Origin: Heterohyrax brucei | Lineage: Eukaryota > Chordata > Mammalia > Hyracoidea > Procaviidae | Assembly (NCBI GenBank): GCA_028571685.1 | Contig: CM053143.1 | Span: 4,331,501 to 4,395,500 of the forward strand | DNA: 64,000 nt | Direction of reading: 5' to 3' | Shown here: in pieces, positions 11,590-22,602 of the stretch | How positions within the stretch are numbered: the stretch's first letter is position 1 | Layout of the letters: each line of letters opens with the position of its first letter | Made by a program: the position numbers and the translations under genes | Notes under the pieces: generated by a model | Databases searched by the model: none | Seen by the model: the letters and a program-made list of their open reading frames with translations, nothing else | Told to the model about the DNA's origin: nothing

Positions 11590-12476
11590 CCAAAGTCAGT
11601 CAGGTTTTCAGGTGTGTACATCCCTCTTCCCAGCTGGCAAAGTAAGCACCTCTATGTTGAACATCTGATGTTATAAACTAGCTCAAAATACAGAAATGCT
11701 ACTGGCCTGCTGGCTCTGCTGTCGGTCCCCAGCTGTAGGCGATACTGTGTAGAATTCTGCTTTCTTGCAGGAAAAGCAGGCTCTTCTGTGTAGGCACTGT
11801 CTCCCAGCCCAGGAATTAGGTCCAGCTGAGGCTTCCATATGAATCACCCCACCGCCCAGCATAACAAGATGGCGTCCCACGCAAGCTCACCAGTTGGCCA
11901 GGACCAGGCTCCTGGCAGAGAGGCCAAGAGTGCCAAAATTACCAGAGTCCACAGCTTCCACCACTGGCCCCAGCCCCAGGCGACACTGTGCAAAACACCA
12001 CCTCCCTGCTAGAAAACCACTGTCCCCCCCCAGAAGGAGCCAACTCCCAGCCTAAGAACCAAGTCTGGCTGGGGCCTTTGCCTGGGCTTCTCTGCTTCCT
12101 GATAGGATTTGAGGTGTATCAAATCCAAAGCCAAGCTCTCAGAAACTGCCAATTAAGCTTACTGGTCCCACTAGCAGTGCGTCCGAGACAAGCAGCTAGT
12201 CAAGGCCTAGTTCTGCTCTCTGGCCTAAACAGAAGGAAAAAAACCCGAAATGGTGAGTTATCTTTGGTCTGTGCAAGCCTGGGCTTGCTGAAAGTGGAGT
12301 CAGTGAGAAAGAGGAGGTTTTATGTTCATGGTATGAATTCCAAATTAACAGCCCCATGCCTCATCCCAGGGCTTGCTAGGTGTCCAGAAGACTCTGTTTA
12401 ACTATTATTTCAGGTCATGGTTTCCAGAAGGATTTGGGAAGGTGTACGTTTAGTCTGCCATCTTGAGTCCACCCTC
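11590..12476 (-). promoter_or_regulatory. L1 5' UTR with tandem monomers (copy B)
   Basis: GC-richer than the rest of the element. It holds two related units about 241 bp apart (anchor CCCCAG at 11727 and 11968), each with an AGGCGAYACTGTGYA-like start and a CTCCCAGCC middle. The 5' tip has CAAGATGGC on the minus strand at 12457-12465. In human L1 this core at the 5' end is a YY1 site that fixes the start of transcription; that role here is inferred. Another CAAGATGGC lies on the plus strand at 11865-11873. Confidence 0.65.
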
Positions 12477-13149
12477 CAAAGCTTTTAAAATACTCTTCTA
12501 TTCTCTGACATTTTATACAATGGCTGTGCTCTCCAAACTCTAGGTATTGGCCACACTCTCCAGATTCTGAGTGGAGACCCCTTGACTCTGTGCAACAGCA
12601 CCTTCTCCCAGGCCCACTGGGACTAGGCACACCATTTTCTTAGTCCATCTGAATGACAACTCCACCATTAAAAACACCAGGGGCCATGTTTCAACCCTTA
12701 GAAGCCCCTCAGGTCACGGCTAGACCTTTTGTGACTGTGCCAGCTCAGCTTCTCACGTTCCTTGTACTTTCTGCTTCCTGTGGCCTCATGGCCTAAGCCT
12801 CATGCTCACATCTGCCCTACAGGAGTGAGTTTTTCAAAGCTCTGTAGCTCCATTGATTTAAGTGCCAGGAGGCACCCCATTCTTCCATGAAACATCCTGT
12901 TCATAGGCACTCAGCTCTCTTACTCCATAGGTTGGCTCTAGTGCTGTCTTATGCAAGGCTGGTTCTGCTGCTACCTGTCTAGTTCTGTTGCCATGGGTCC
13001 TCTGCTACTTGTTTCTCATCATATGCATCTTCTTTAGTATTAACAATTCTCAGTTCCTTCTGAGCCTTTTCTCCATCCATAGTTTCAAAACTGTTTCCAC
13101 ATTTTAGGTATCTGTCAGAGAAGCAGCCTGCTCTCTCAGTACCAAATTC
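12477..13149 (-). mobile_element. MaLR-like internal region, 5' part
   Basis: Continuation of the internal region interrupted at 5279. The minus strand immediately downstream of the right LTR reads TTTGGTACTGAGAGAG (near 13133-13147), like the start of MaLR internal regions after the LTR. No gag, pol or env frame is recognisable, as expected for MaLR elements, which move using proteins from other elements. Confidence 0.7.
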
Positions 13150-13659
13150 TGCCTTGGTCATCTAGAGCTACTATAACAGAGATACCACCAGTGGATGGCT
13201 TTAAAAAGAGAAATTTTATTTTGTTACAGTCCCAACTGGACAGCACTTGGCTTGGCCAGTCAGCTAAAAGTCCAAATTTAAGGTGTCATCTCCAGCAGAA
13301 GGTTTCTCTACTGGCTCTGGCAGAAGGTCTTTTTCATTAACATCCTCCTGGACTAGAAGCTCCTGAGATGCAGGGAACCCAGGGTCCTTTCCAAAGGATG
13401 CACTCAGCACCAGCACTGCTTCTTGGTGGTATGAGTCTCCAAATCTCAGCTTGCCTCCCTTTCTTTAATAGCCGAAGAGGCTGCACCTAGCCACAGTACA
13501 ATCCCACGCATTATATCTTACCCTACTAACTCAACTGCTGCCCATACTCCGCCATTAACATCACTGAGGCAGGGTTTATAACATGCACATTACTTGGAAT
13601 CATAGGCTAGGCAAATTTCTACATACATTCTTTTGGGTAACAAATTTCAACCCATGACA
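13150..13659 (-). mobile_element. MaLR/MLT1-like LTR (5' LTR of provirus)
   Basis: About 510 bp, homologous to 4574-5017 in the same orientation, giving an LTR-internal-LTR skeleton. The right edge is the reverse complement of TGTCATGGGTTGAAATTTG, the LTR start. CATAC follows at 13660-13664 and also sits at 4569-4573, a possible 5-bp target duplication, but both lie in CA/TA-rich sequence. The LTR contains a 25-bp SINE-tail insertion at 13232-13256. Confidence 0.8.
13232..13256 (+). repeat. 25-bp SINE-tail insertion in LTR
   Basis: Absent from the homologous LTR at 4641-4670. It reads as the SINE end GGACAGCACTTGGCTTGGC and is flanked by CAGTC on both sides (13227-13231 and 13257-13261). Confidence 0.65.
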
Positions 13660-13795
13660 CATACATATATATATGTAGTACAGTTTTTCAGTGCTCACAA
13701 AGATTAAATGTTATTGTATATACACGCATACATACATATATGTATATAAATATATATTTATATATATATGTATATAAGTTCCCCAGTACTTAATG
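13660..13795. repeat. TA/CATA-rich simple repeat
   Basis: Interrupted runs of CATA and TA dinucleotides, densest at 13720-13780. Confidence 0.85.
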
Positions 13796-14704
13796 TGTGA
13801 GATTGTGCTGTGGCTTGGGCTATAAAAAAGAAGGAGGCAAACTGAGTTTTGGGGATCCATATATACATAATGGAAAAAAAAGGCAAAGTGAAGGAAATGC
13901 CAGTAAACCAGAAGTTCATATTGTAGTTAAATTCAGCATAATTTAATTTGATCTATTTCTTTCATATTATTCTGAAACAGGCTGTACTTTCGAAGAGTCA
14001 AATGGGGAAAACAATAGGAAAAGACACAATGTCAATGCATTATAGTAAGTGCAACGATGGAAATCAATGAAGGATGTTACAGCACCTTAGTTTACTGTGA
14101 AAGACTTCACATAAAATGTAATTAAATTATTTCTTAAATTACTGAATGTGGTTAGATATCACCAAGTCAAATTTGAAAGGATGGGTATGCCAATCAGGAT
14201 TCTTAAGCGATAAAATGTAATTTTGTCTAGATGTTTCAAAAAGGAAAGGATTTATAATATGTCATTAAGTAACATTTAATCATCTTGAGCACTAAAAATA
14301 CACACACTTGTATGAGGTTCCAGGAATATTTTCTAAAACCTCACTACAGAATTGAGCTTCTAATCAAGTTACTACACCTGTCATCATCAGGAAGCTATAT
14401 GTTGATCTGTGTAATTATTGCTATAGTTCTCCACTTTAGAACCATACTGTTCTGTTATAATCAGGAGCTGACTAAATTAGGAAGTTGCTGCAACTATATG
14501 GCCTTTGTATTATAAACAAAAGCCTATGTGTCACATGTTGCCTTTCACTCTTCCCACTTAAATTCTCAACATAAGACTTCTATGAACAGAAGATGCAAGG
14601 GAGTTAAGGAAATATCATTTAAGCTTTCTGTCTTCTGCAATTCTGTAAGGCATATTGCAGAGAGCTTGGAACTGATGTCAATTAAACAGTCACATATGTG
14701 AAAT
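13796..14704. other. Unassigned sequence
   Basis: About 900 bases without recognisable repeat, domain or convincing exon. The plus-strand ORF at 14285-14515 shows no recognisable motif. Confidence 0.4.
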
Positions 14705-14905
14705 CTCTGGATGAGCAAATGTCAAGCACTTGACTGCTAGTCCAAATGCTGGCGATTTGAACCCACTCAGACACGACTGGGAACACAGATCTGGTGATCT
14801 TCTTCTGAAAAGTCACAACCTAGACAATCCTATGGAACAGTTTTATTCTGTATAAATGGGTCACCATGAGTCAGTATGAACTCCATGGAAACTAACAATT
14901 CACAT
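14705..14905 (+). repeat. AfroSINE, long variant
   Basis: Diverged head (GAGCAAATGTCAAGCACTTG), then the middle block of the longer variant (ATCTGGTGATCTTCTTCTGA, GTCACAACCTAGA) and the end CACCATGAGTCAGTATGAAC. About 200 bp. Confidence 0.75.
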
Positions 14906-15180
14906 ACACAGTGTGAGTTATTCATGTCAACTGAGGAGAAGGAAACAATAGACAGAGAAAATACCAAGCAAAATTACTGGAGTATGGAATAGCATGGAGT
15001 ATGCAGAAAACATCAACACTGACATTGTGGCATTAAGTACAATAGAAGCAGTTGCTGGAAAAGCTGAACAGTAGACAGTGACTAAAAGTAGAGGGTCTGT
15101 ATTATAAAAACAAAGTATCTTATTCCATTGGTGGTGGAATTTTTGTTGTTGTTGATTAAGAACAGATGGTATGGATTTCA
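14906..15180. other. Unassigned spacer
   Basis: No recognised element. The ORF at 14927-15181 (minus) is probably a chance frame. Confidence 0.3.
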
Positions 15181-17738
15181 AATCTCTGATGTTAAGATCT
15201 ATCCAATATCTGAAGCAAAAGCAGAGAGAAGTGAGGGAAAATTAACAAGTTTATGGAAAAGACATATAAATTCATGAAAAGTACAGACAGAAAATGAAGA
15301 ATTCAGGAAAATAATGCAAGAACAAAATTCCAAGACAAATTAACAACTAGAAATTATACAAAACAAACAATTAGATATCCAAGATATGATTTCGCAAATA
15401 GACGGTGTAACAGAAGTACTGAGTGGCAGCTTTGAAACGATGAAAGAAGACAGGGTCTGCAAAATTAAAGAAAAATACTGGCTTCTAACTCGGAGGTGAA
15501 GTCAGAAAACAAAATGGAGAAAATCTGAGAATTGTGTAGGTTACAATCAACAGCAAAAATGTGATAATGATCAGAGTTCCAGAACAGAGAAGAAAACAGA
15601 GAGGATAATTAAAGAATTCTGACAAAAATCTTCCCCAATGTCATGAAAGATGAAAAGCTGGCCATCCAAGAAGTTCAACGAACCCCATATAGGATAGACA
15701 CTAAAAGAAAATCACCAAGATATATCATAATTACACTCAATATGCCAAAGACCAAGGAAAAACTCTGAGGGCAGCTCAAGAAAAAGGAGTCACATACGGA
15801 GGAGAAACAGTAAGAGTAAACTCTGGTTATTTCAGGGAAACCACTCTGACAAGTAGGAAATAGGCTAATATATATAAAACCTTCAAAGAGAAAAAAGATT
15901 TCTATCAGGAATGCTATATCCTTCAAAACTCTCATTCAAATATAGTGGTGAATTTAGGAGATACCTAGGTAAAGTAAAATGAAGGGAATATGTAAAAACT
16001 GAAACAAAAGAATTATTATAGGGAGTCCTTCAACTTGGGAACAAACATCAGACCATAGCTTGGTTCTAGGATGTGAAAGTGTGCCAGCCAGAGACTAGCT
16101 TAGGAAATGGATTCTCAAGGATTATCTAAAACCAAAAATGTTAAAACAGTAAAGCAAAGAGGCTAATCTGTAAGTGATGACAGTGCCACAACAATAAAAG
16201 AGAAAATAAATAGTATAGACATAGAACTTTCTAATGCACTGGAAGGCAAGTTGATACCAAGTGATAACAGATTAGTTCAAACCTAGGAAGATGAGGATAA
16301 TATTTCAATGTAACCACAAAGAAAGTTAAACCTACTCATCAGTGTAAAGAAGAAAAACAAAGTCTCAGTAAAAACAAAATCTACAAAAACAAAAGAAATG
16401 AAAAAGACATCCATGAACAAAAGGAATTCAGAGCAGGAGAGTAAGAGAAACAAAGAAAATCTCAGCATAATAACAACAGTGAAGCACTATAAAATGACAG
16501 CAATGAAGGCAGAGCTATCAACAATTACACTGAATGTAAATGGTCTAAAATGCACCCATAAAGAGACAAAGAGTGGCAGAATGGATTGAAAAAGGAAAAT
16601 AAAAAGACAAATAGGATTCATCAGTATGCTGTCTATAAGAGGCACACCTTAAAAACAAATAAACAAATACATAAATTTACTAAAAATCAAAGGATGGAAA
16701 AAGTATATTAAGCAAGGAGCTACCAGAAAACAACAAGAGGGCCAATACTAATCTCAGATAAAATAGACTTTAAAACAAAATCCACCATAAAAGACAAACT
16801 AGGCCATTATATAGTGATTAAAGGGATGATCCATCAGGTGGGCTTAACCATATTAAATATCTGTGTGCTCAAGGACAGGGCTCTAAAATACGTATAGCAA
16901 ACTTGAACAGCACTGAAAAGAGAAACTGTCAGTTCCAAAATAATAGTAGGTGATTTAACATACCAGTCTCAGTAAAGGAACATTTAGAAATAAACTTAAC
17001 AAAGACAGAAAAAGAGTTAAAGAGCATAATTAGGCAGCTCGAGCTCATAGATGTATGTAGAACACTGCTGCCAAGAGCTACAAAGTTCACATTCTTTCCC
17101 AGTGCATGAGGAACTTTTTCCACAATAATCCACATTTTATGCCACAGAACAACCCTCAGAAAAGTCCAAAACACTGAGATAATACAAATGTCTTCCCTGG
17201 CCATAGTGCCGTCAAAGTAGAATTTAAAAATAGGAAGAACAAAGGGAAAAAAAAATCAATTACGTGGAAACTGAGTAATACCCTACTGAAAAATAACTGG
17301 GTATATACTAGAGATGGAATTAAGAAATCACTTAGAATCAAATGAGAATGAGAAAACATCATATAAAAACCTTTGGGAAACAGCAAAGGCAAACATCAGA
17401 GGTCAGTTTGTAGTACTAGACAAACACATCATAAAATAAGGGCATACTCAAAACATTAACTACACAAAAGTAACAAATAGAAAATAGAAAAGGAAGGCCA
17501 TAGCCACCTGAAGAAAATATGTAGATCAGAGAAGAAATGGTGAATAGAAAAACTACAGAAAGAATCAACAAAACCAAAAGTTGGTTCTTTGAAAGGATCA
17601 ATAAAATTGACAAACCACTGGCCAAACTGACCAAAGAAAAAGAGAAGAGGGCACAAATAACCCAGTTAAGAAATAGCATGAGGGAAATTACAACAGATCC
17701 AACTGAAATAAACAAAAAGGATCATGACAGGGTATCAT
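15181..17738 (+). mobile_element. Old L1 (L1M-type), ORF1 end and ORF2 start
   Basis: Plus-strand and strongly decayed. About 15,720-15,960 resembles the end of ORF1 of old mammalian L1s. At 16,500-17,715 the ORF2 N-terminus is recognisable (ITLNVNGLK, then an endonuclease-like region, then INKIDKPLAKLTKEK just before the RT). Interrupted at 17738 by an LTR and continuing at 18252 and 19204. Much more diverged than copies B and D, so it predates them. Confidence 0.8.
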
Positions 17739-18251
17739 TATCATGGATTGAACTGTGTTCTCCAAAAACTTGTGTAGCAAATTGGCTGAGCCATGACTCC
17801 CAGTATTTTGTGACTGTGGGATTTTCCTATCTCCTAATCTCTCCCTGTGATTAATAGATCGGATTATGTTAAAGAGGATTAGTGTAGGACTGTAACACTC
17901 TTCCTAAAGTCACTTCGCTGCTGCAAAGCATAAGGAGTTTCCCTGGAATATAGCTTGTACCACCTTTTATCCCACTAGAGAAAAAGGCAAGACAGGCAAA
18001 CAGAGAGCTGGGAACCTCATACCACCAAGGGGCAGGGGTGGGAGAAGAGCATGGAAAGGACTTGGGGTCCCTGTGCCTCAGAAGCTTTGCATCCCAGGGA
18101 AGACCGACAACAAAGATCTTAGAGCCTTCCCCTGGAGTGGATGCCTTGAATTTGGGCTTGTAGTTTACTGGACTGTGACAGAATAAAATTTCTCTTTTTA
18201 AGTCACCAACTTGTGATATTTCTATGAAAGCAGTACCAGATGACCAAAGCA
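17739..18251 (+). mobile_element. Solo MaLR/MLT1-like LTR
   Basis: About 513 bp, starting TATCATGGATTGAACTGTG and ending near CAGATGACCAAAGCA. An AATAAA poly(A) signal precedes the 3' part, within GTGACAGAATAAAATTT. Flanks ATCAT (17734-17738) and ATTAT (18252-18256) differ by one transition, consistent with an aged 5-bp target duplication. It splits an old L1, whose ORF2 resumes directly. No internal region, so it is a recombined solo LTR. Confidence 0.82.
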
Positions 18252-18885
18252 ATTATGATAAACTACTCCAACAAATTTGAAAACCTACCAGTAAAAGAAA
18301 GACACAACCTACCCAAACTAACACAAAACAGCATTGAAAATCAGAACAGACTCAGAAAGAGACTGAAAAGATAAAAAAAAAAAAAAACAAAAAAACAAAG
18401 CTTCCAACACAAATGAAAGCCCTGGCCCAGATGGCTTCAGTGGAGAAGTCTACCCATCATGCAGAGGAGAGCTTACAACATACTGTTTCAGATCACAGAA
18501 CAGGAAGCAATGTTTGCAATTTCATTCTATGAAGCCAGCAGAACCGTAATACCAAAGCTAGGCAAAGATACCACAAAAAACAAAAATTACAGACAAGTAT
18601 CTCTCATGAACATAGATGCAAACATTCTGAAAAAAATTTTAACCAATGGAATTCAGCATCATATCATAAAACTAATATACCACAACTAAGTAGGATACAT
18701 ACTAGGTATGCAAGGATGGTTCAACATTAGAAAATTAATCAACATAAATAAAACAAAAGAAAGAAACAATGACATGGTCATTTCAACTGATGCAGGAAAG
18801 AGATTCAACAAAGTCCAGCACCCATTACTGACAAAAACTCTGAATAAAATAGTTATAGAAGATATGTTTCTCAACAAAATAAAGG
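18252..18885 (+). mobile_element. Old L1 ORF2, reverse-transcriptase part
   Basis: Continues the interrupted L1M copy. The plus-strand ORF at 18708-18896 reads [18 protein letters not shown] and DAGKRFNKVQHPLLTKTLNKI, the RT region upstream of the catalytic box. An A-rich run lies at about 18370-18400. Broken by stops and then by SINE insertions. Confidence 0.85.
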
Positions 18886-19018
18886 ACGGCTGCTAACAAA
18901 AAGGACTCAAATCTGCCAGATACTCCTTGGAAACCCCTTGGGGAAGTTTGACTCTGTCCTATCGGGTCACTAAGAGTTGGAATGGACTCAACAGCACTGG
19001 ATTTGGTTTGTTTGTTTC
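18886..19018 (+). repeat. AfroSINE, 5' truncated
   Basis: Begins inside the head at ACGGCTGCTAAC and runs through CTCCTTGGAAACCCC and GACTCAACAGCACTGG to a TTTGGTTTG tail. Inserted in old L1 ORF2. Confidence 0.88.
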
Positions 19019-19035
19019 ATGCCATGAAAAACTAG

Positions 19036-19203
19036 GAAACCCTGGTGGTGTAGTGGTTAAGTGCTGCATCTGCTAACCAGAAGATCAGCAGTTTGAATAC
19101 ACCAGGTGCTCCTGCGAAATCCTATGCAGCAGTTCTACTCTGATTTGTAGGGTCACTATGTGTCAAAATTAACTCAATAGCAGTGGGTTTGATTTGGTTT
19201 TGG
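19036..19203 (+). repeat. AfroSINE, full length
   Basis: Complete copy from GGAAACCCTGGTGGTGTAG to a GGGTTTGATTTGGTTTTG tail, with B-box-like AGTTTGAATACACC. Lies 17 bp downstream of another SINE in the same orientation. Confidence 0.92.
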
Positions 19204-20211
19204 GGTAGGCAAAGCTACCAGCAAACATCATTTTAAATGGAGAGAGGCTGCAAACATTCCCCTTGAGGACAGGAAAAAGACAAAGATGCCCTTGATCACC
19301 ACTTCTACTTAATATTGTCCTGAATGTCTTAGCTAGAACAATAAGACAAGGAAAAGTAAAGGGTACCCAATTGGTAATGAAGAAGCTAAACCGTATAAGC
19401 TGGATAATTTGGACTTTTAAATAGTAAACACTTATACTCATCAAAAGTCTTCACCAACAGTGTGAAAAGAGAACTTGCAAACAGGGGTGGGTGGCGTGGG
19501 GTGCGGGAGGATTGTCTATTATAAGACAGACAAAGATTTAAACCTCTAAAATCTGCAAGAAAATCCAACATGTCTGCAGCAGAAACACAAATAATCCAGT
19601 TACAAAACGGGCAAAGGAAATGAACAGTCAATTCACCAAAGAAGACATTCCGGTGGCCAACAGAGACATGGGGAAATGTTTACAATCAATAGCCACAAGG
19701 GAAACACAAAACCACAATGAGATATGATCTCACACTGATATCAATGGCATAAATCAAAACAACAGGAGGCAATGAATGTTCAAAAGGCTTCAGGAAGACT
19801 GGAACTCTTTCGCATTGCTAGTGGGAATGCATGATGACATTTTGGAAAACAAAATGGAAAGCTAAAAATAGAAATATGATTCAGAAAGCTCACGCCTATG
19901 ATTTATTCTAGAGAAATTAGAGTTGTTGTACAAACATACATGTGCACACCCATGTTCATTGCTGCCCTGTTCACAATAGCAAAACACTGGAAACAACTTG
20001 GATGTCCATCAGCAGATGAATGGATAAGCAAATTGTGGTCCATACAATGGAGTATTATGCAAAAATAAAAAATTAACAATCAATCTGTGAAGCATCTCAT
20101 AATGTGAAGGAAGCTGGAAGCCATTATGAGGAGGGAAATAAATCAATGACAAAAGGACAAATATTGTATGGGGCTACTATGGTAACAACTCATGAAATTG
20201 TTCACAAAACA
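19204..20211 (+). mobile_element. Old L1 ORF2, C-terminal part
   Basis: Resumes at GCAAAGCTACCAGCAAACAT. Translation of about 19240-19370 gives a QRCP-SPLLLNIVL-like RT segment, then a jump near 19,430 indicates an internal deletion. The C-terminus is recognisable to about 20,200 (poorly conserved version of the MEYYA...KLE...I segment). Confidence 0.78.
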
Positions 20212-20290
20212 AGCAGCCTAGAAAACTCTGTGGGGCTATCTATCCTGTCATATAGGGTAGCTATAAATTGGAATCGTCTCATCACACACT
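20212..20290 (+). repeat. AfroSINE 3' fragment
   Basis: Reads AAAACTCTGTGGGGCTATCT, then a diverged TAGGGTAGCTATAAATTGGA and a truncated end. Only the 3' half is present. Confidence 0.65.
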
Positions 20291-21211
20291 GCAGCAATAA
20301 TAACTTTTATCAATTGAGAAAAAAGAACATCAACTTTGGAAGCCCCTTAACTTTATTAGCAATACTAACTCATTGCTTTTTCCTCTCCTTAAAGTATTGT
20401 GCTACATTTGTAGGAAAAAACAGGAGTTTTTGTTTTTTTTCTTGGGTTTCTGTAAATGTCAGGCCTGTATTCTCTAAAAGGTGCTTTTATTTTTTTTTAT
20501 GTCCATTTGATCTGGGAGGTGTGTTTTGTTCCTGCGGTAGATAGATCCCCCTATTTGAAGCCTAAAAAGAAGACGGATCTGAAAAGTAACTTGCAACAAA
20601 AGTGGTTTGCAAATCTATTTTTATTTATGATAATTCTTGCTGCTCTTCTGATAATTATCTATTTTGAGGAATAGGAAAAAAGGTAAATCATTTTTAAGGC
20701 TTTTTTAATCCAATTTTTCCTTTAGGACAATCCAATGACTCACAATAGTGACTTTAGCTAACTAAACAAAAGATAACAAAAATAAAAACATTTTTGTAAC
20801 CAATCTTTACATCCAAAAGAATAATTTAGTTTGCAACATATATTTTCTTAAATACGAAAGTCTCTGATTCAACCCCTCCACTTGCGTGTGAATCTTCTGA
20901 GAAAACAAGCCAATGAGACACACCCTGACACTGTTCCAATTTTGACTTCTTTTATATTTTCTTGAAGGTGATGAAACACTGATCACAGGAGCTGTGAGAG
21001 AAAACTGTGGCTGCTGTAGGTAGTCATGTGGTACATACTCATCGTGGTAGAATTTCAACCCAAGAATCAGTCCTTCTCCGTCAATCATTTTTGGGTTGTC
21101 AGTAATGAGGAGCAGCACTGCTCACCCATGATCTAGAAGAAGTACATAGCCACTAACTTGGCATTGTCAGTGAAGCAATTCTGTCAGGTGTCTTTCCTTC
21201 TAGAGGCCCCA
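20291..21211. other. Unassigned stretch with two unexplained ORFs
   Basis: No recognised repeat. On the plus strand a frame ending at the stop near 20672-20674 follows a T-rich tract and AG at 20539-20540. It encodes a lysine-rich segment, a roughly 19-residue hydrophobic segment (ANLFLFMIILAALLIIIYF) and two glutamates: the shape of a tail-anchored C-terminus. On the minus strand 20807-21118 is open for 103 codons without recognisable domain. I cannot name either; both may be chance frames. Confidence 0.25.
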
Positions 21212-21355
21212 CAAACCAGCACCTCTCAGACTATAACATGCAAATGAGTAACTTGGAATCCTGTCAAAATGCAAGATCAGCAAGGCCATGGTGGGCCTGA
21301 TTTTCTGCAAATCCACCAAGCTTATATGTGATGCCCATCCTGTGGACTGGCTGAC
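21212..21355 (-). mobile_element. MER5A-like hAT DNA transposon fragment
   Basis: Resembles MER5A in reverse: CACCTCTCAGACTATAACAT, then TGGAATCCTGTCAAAATGCA, then GTGGGCCTGATTTTCTGCA. MER5A is an old non-autonomous hAT-Charlie element shared by placental mammals. Terminal repeats are not resolved. Confidence 0.65.
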
Positions 21356-22179
21356 CACAATTCAACTAACAAGTTTTTGGATTGGTAGTGTTGGAATCCA
21401 GTGCCAAAGGGCTGTGTCCTTCACTTTATTTATTTTACTAATAAGTAGATTTCTTTGTCTACATGATGTGAGGTAAAATTTATTACATTTGCTTTGAAGA
21501 AAAAAAAAACAACAGGTGGAATAAGGACAATGGAAACAGACTGTGAATTAGTTGGTAATTAATCAACACTGATGAATCATGACATGGCCTGTTGTGTGAG
21601 TTACAGTATGTAGTCACTACAACTAAGCTCATTTTCTAAACTGGGGCATTTTAAGAGTAAAAGAGGGCATTTTAAATAATTATAATAGAGCAAGAAGCAA
21701 CCCAGGAAATACAGTGACCCAAGTTAGAGTGACATCAGGTTGAAGAATCCTGAGTAATTTATTTCAGTTATATCATACAAAAAGTTGGCTGTTTAAATAA
21801 ACTCTCCAACTGCTGTTCTTTCCAATTGTTACATGCTTATGAGTATTATTGCTTTCTTTCTTTGTAAATATTTTTGGAAGTAATCCTGAGATAGAAAAGA
21901 TTTTTCAAAATATATCACTTTATGGTCCCATCTTACAGAAAATCTTACACATGGTATAATTTGACTATAGCTTCAATGGGATTATTAACATTGAATTATT
22001 TCATCTTTTCTCACTAGGAACTGATTTGAATGATAATTTACCTGAATTTATGGGTTGAAATTGTCCTGTATCTACTAAGAAAAATATGAACTCTTTTTTA
22101 CAAATTGGTATTTAGATAGACTCTTGACAGGTGTTCAACTTCTGTCCTGATGGTAGCTATGAAATGATGATAATGAATA
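21356..22179. other. Unassigned sequence
   Basis: AT-rich. Nothing recognised. Confidence 0.4.
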
Positions 22180-22365
22180 GTTGTTAAGTGCCCACAAGTC
22201 TATTTTGGCTCATAACAAGCCCATGTGACAAAGCAGAACTTCTGCATATGCTTTCCTAGGCTAGAGTCTTTATAGGAGCAGATTGCCATGTCTTTGTTCA
22301 CATGAAGCTGCTGGGTAGATTCAAACCACAAACCTTTCAGTTATCAGACAAACAAACATCGTGCC
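22180..22365 (-). repeat. AfroSINE, long variant
   Basis: Reverse-strand copy: GTTGTTAAGTGCCCACAAGT at the tail side, a middle block near GAGCAGATTGCCATGTC, and head-side AACCTTTCAGTTATCAGAC. About 185 bp, strongly diverged. Confidence 0.75.
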
Positions 22366-22439
22366 TTGATAATGTATTGCAGTTGCCTCTTTAATTACAT
22401 AGGTCATAGTGCTCTTGTGATGTTTTTAGCAATCATTAA

Positions 22440-22602
22440 CCCAAAGCGGTTGTCATAGAGTCAATCTCTGCCTCATAGCTACCCTATAGAACAGAGCAGA
22501 ACTACCCTATAAAGTTTCCAAGGAGCATGTGGTGGATTCAAATTGCTCACCTTTTGATTAGCAGCCATAGCGTTTAAACACTATACCAGCAGGGTTTCCT
22601 AC
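22440..22602 (-). repeat. AfroSINE
   Basis: Reverse-strand copy: CATAGAGTCAATCTCTGCC, GTTTCCAAGGAGCATG, then TTTTGATTAGCAGCC and ACTATACCAGCAGGGTTTCC at the head. Confidence 0.88.

Larger units (their letters stand above)
5280..12476 (-). mobile_element. Full-length L1 retrotransposon (copy B)
   Basis: A 7.2-kb minus-strand L1 with all parts in order: T run at the left (poly(A) tail), 3' UTR 5280-6253, ORF2 about 6254-10095, ORF1 about 10534-11500, and 5' UTR to 12476. The 5' tip carries CAAGATGGC on the minus strand (12457-12465), as at the 5' ends of the copies at 35311 and 51239. The flanking CAAAGCTTTT is duplicated at 5270-5279 and 12477-12486, an L1-type target duplication. The host is MaLR internal sequence. 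A 74-bp SINE-derived insertion sits at 9684-9757. Both ORFs are broken, so the copy is inactive. Confidence 0.93.

Noticed and set aside
11988..12401. 137-codon plus-strand ORF in GC-richer DNA, and the antisense 124-codon ORF at 59168-59542
   Set aside because: Both lie inside L1 5' or 3' untranslated regions on the non-coding strand; the same sequence recurs in other copies with stops.
5018..13149. Retroviral genes in the provirus skeleton
   Set aside because: The internal region is MaLR-like and non-coding; all coding-like frames between the LTRs belong to the inserted L1.
13660..13795. Regulatory TATA-rich region
   Set aside because: It is a simple TA/CATA repeat next to an LTR, without other promoter context.
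20104..20544. 146-codon plus-strand ORF
   Set aside because: Its first part is the decayed C-terminus of an old L1 and a SINE; the frame only happens to run on into unassigned DNA.
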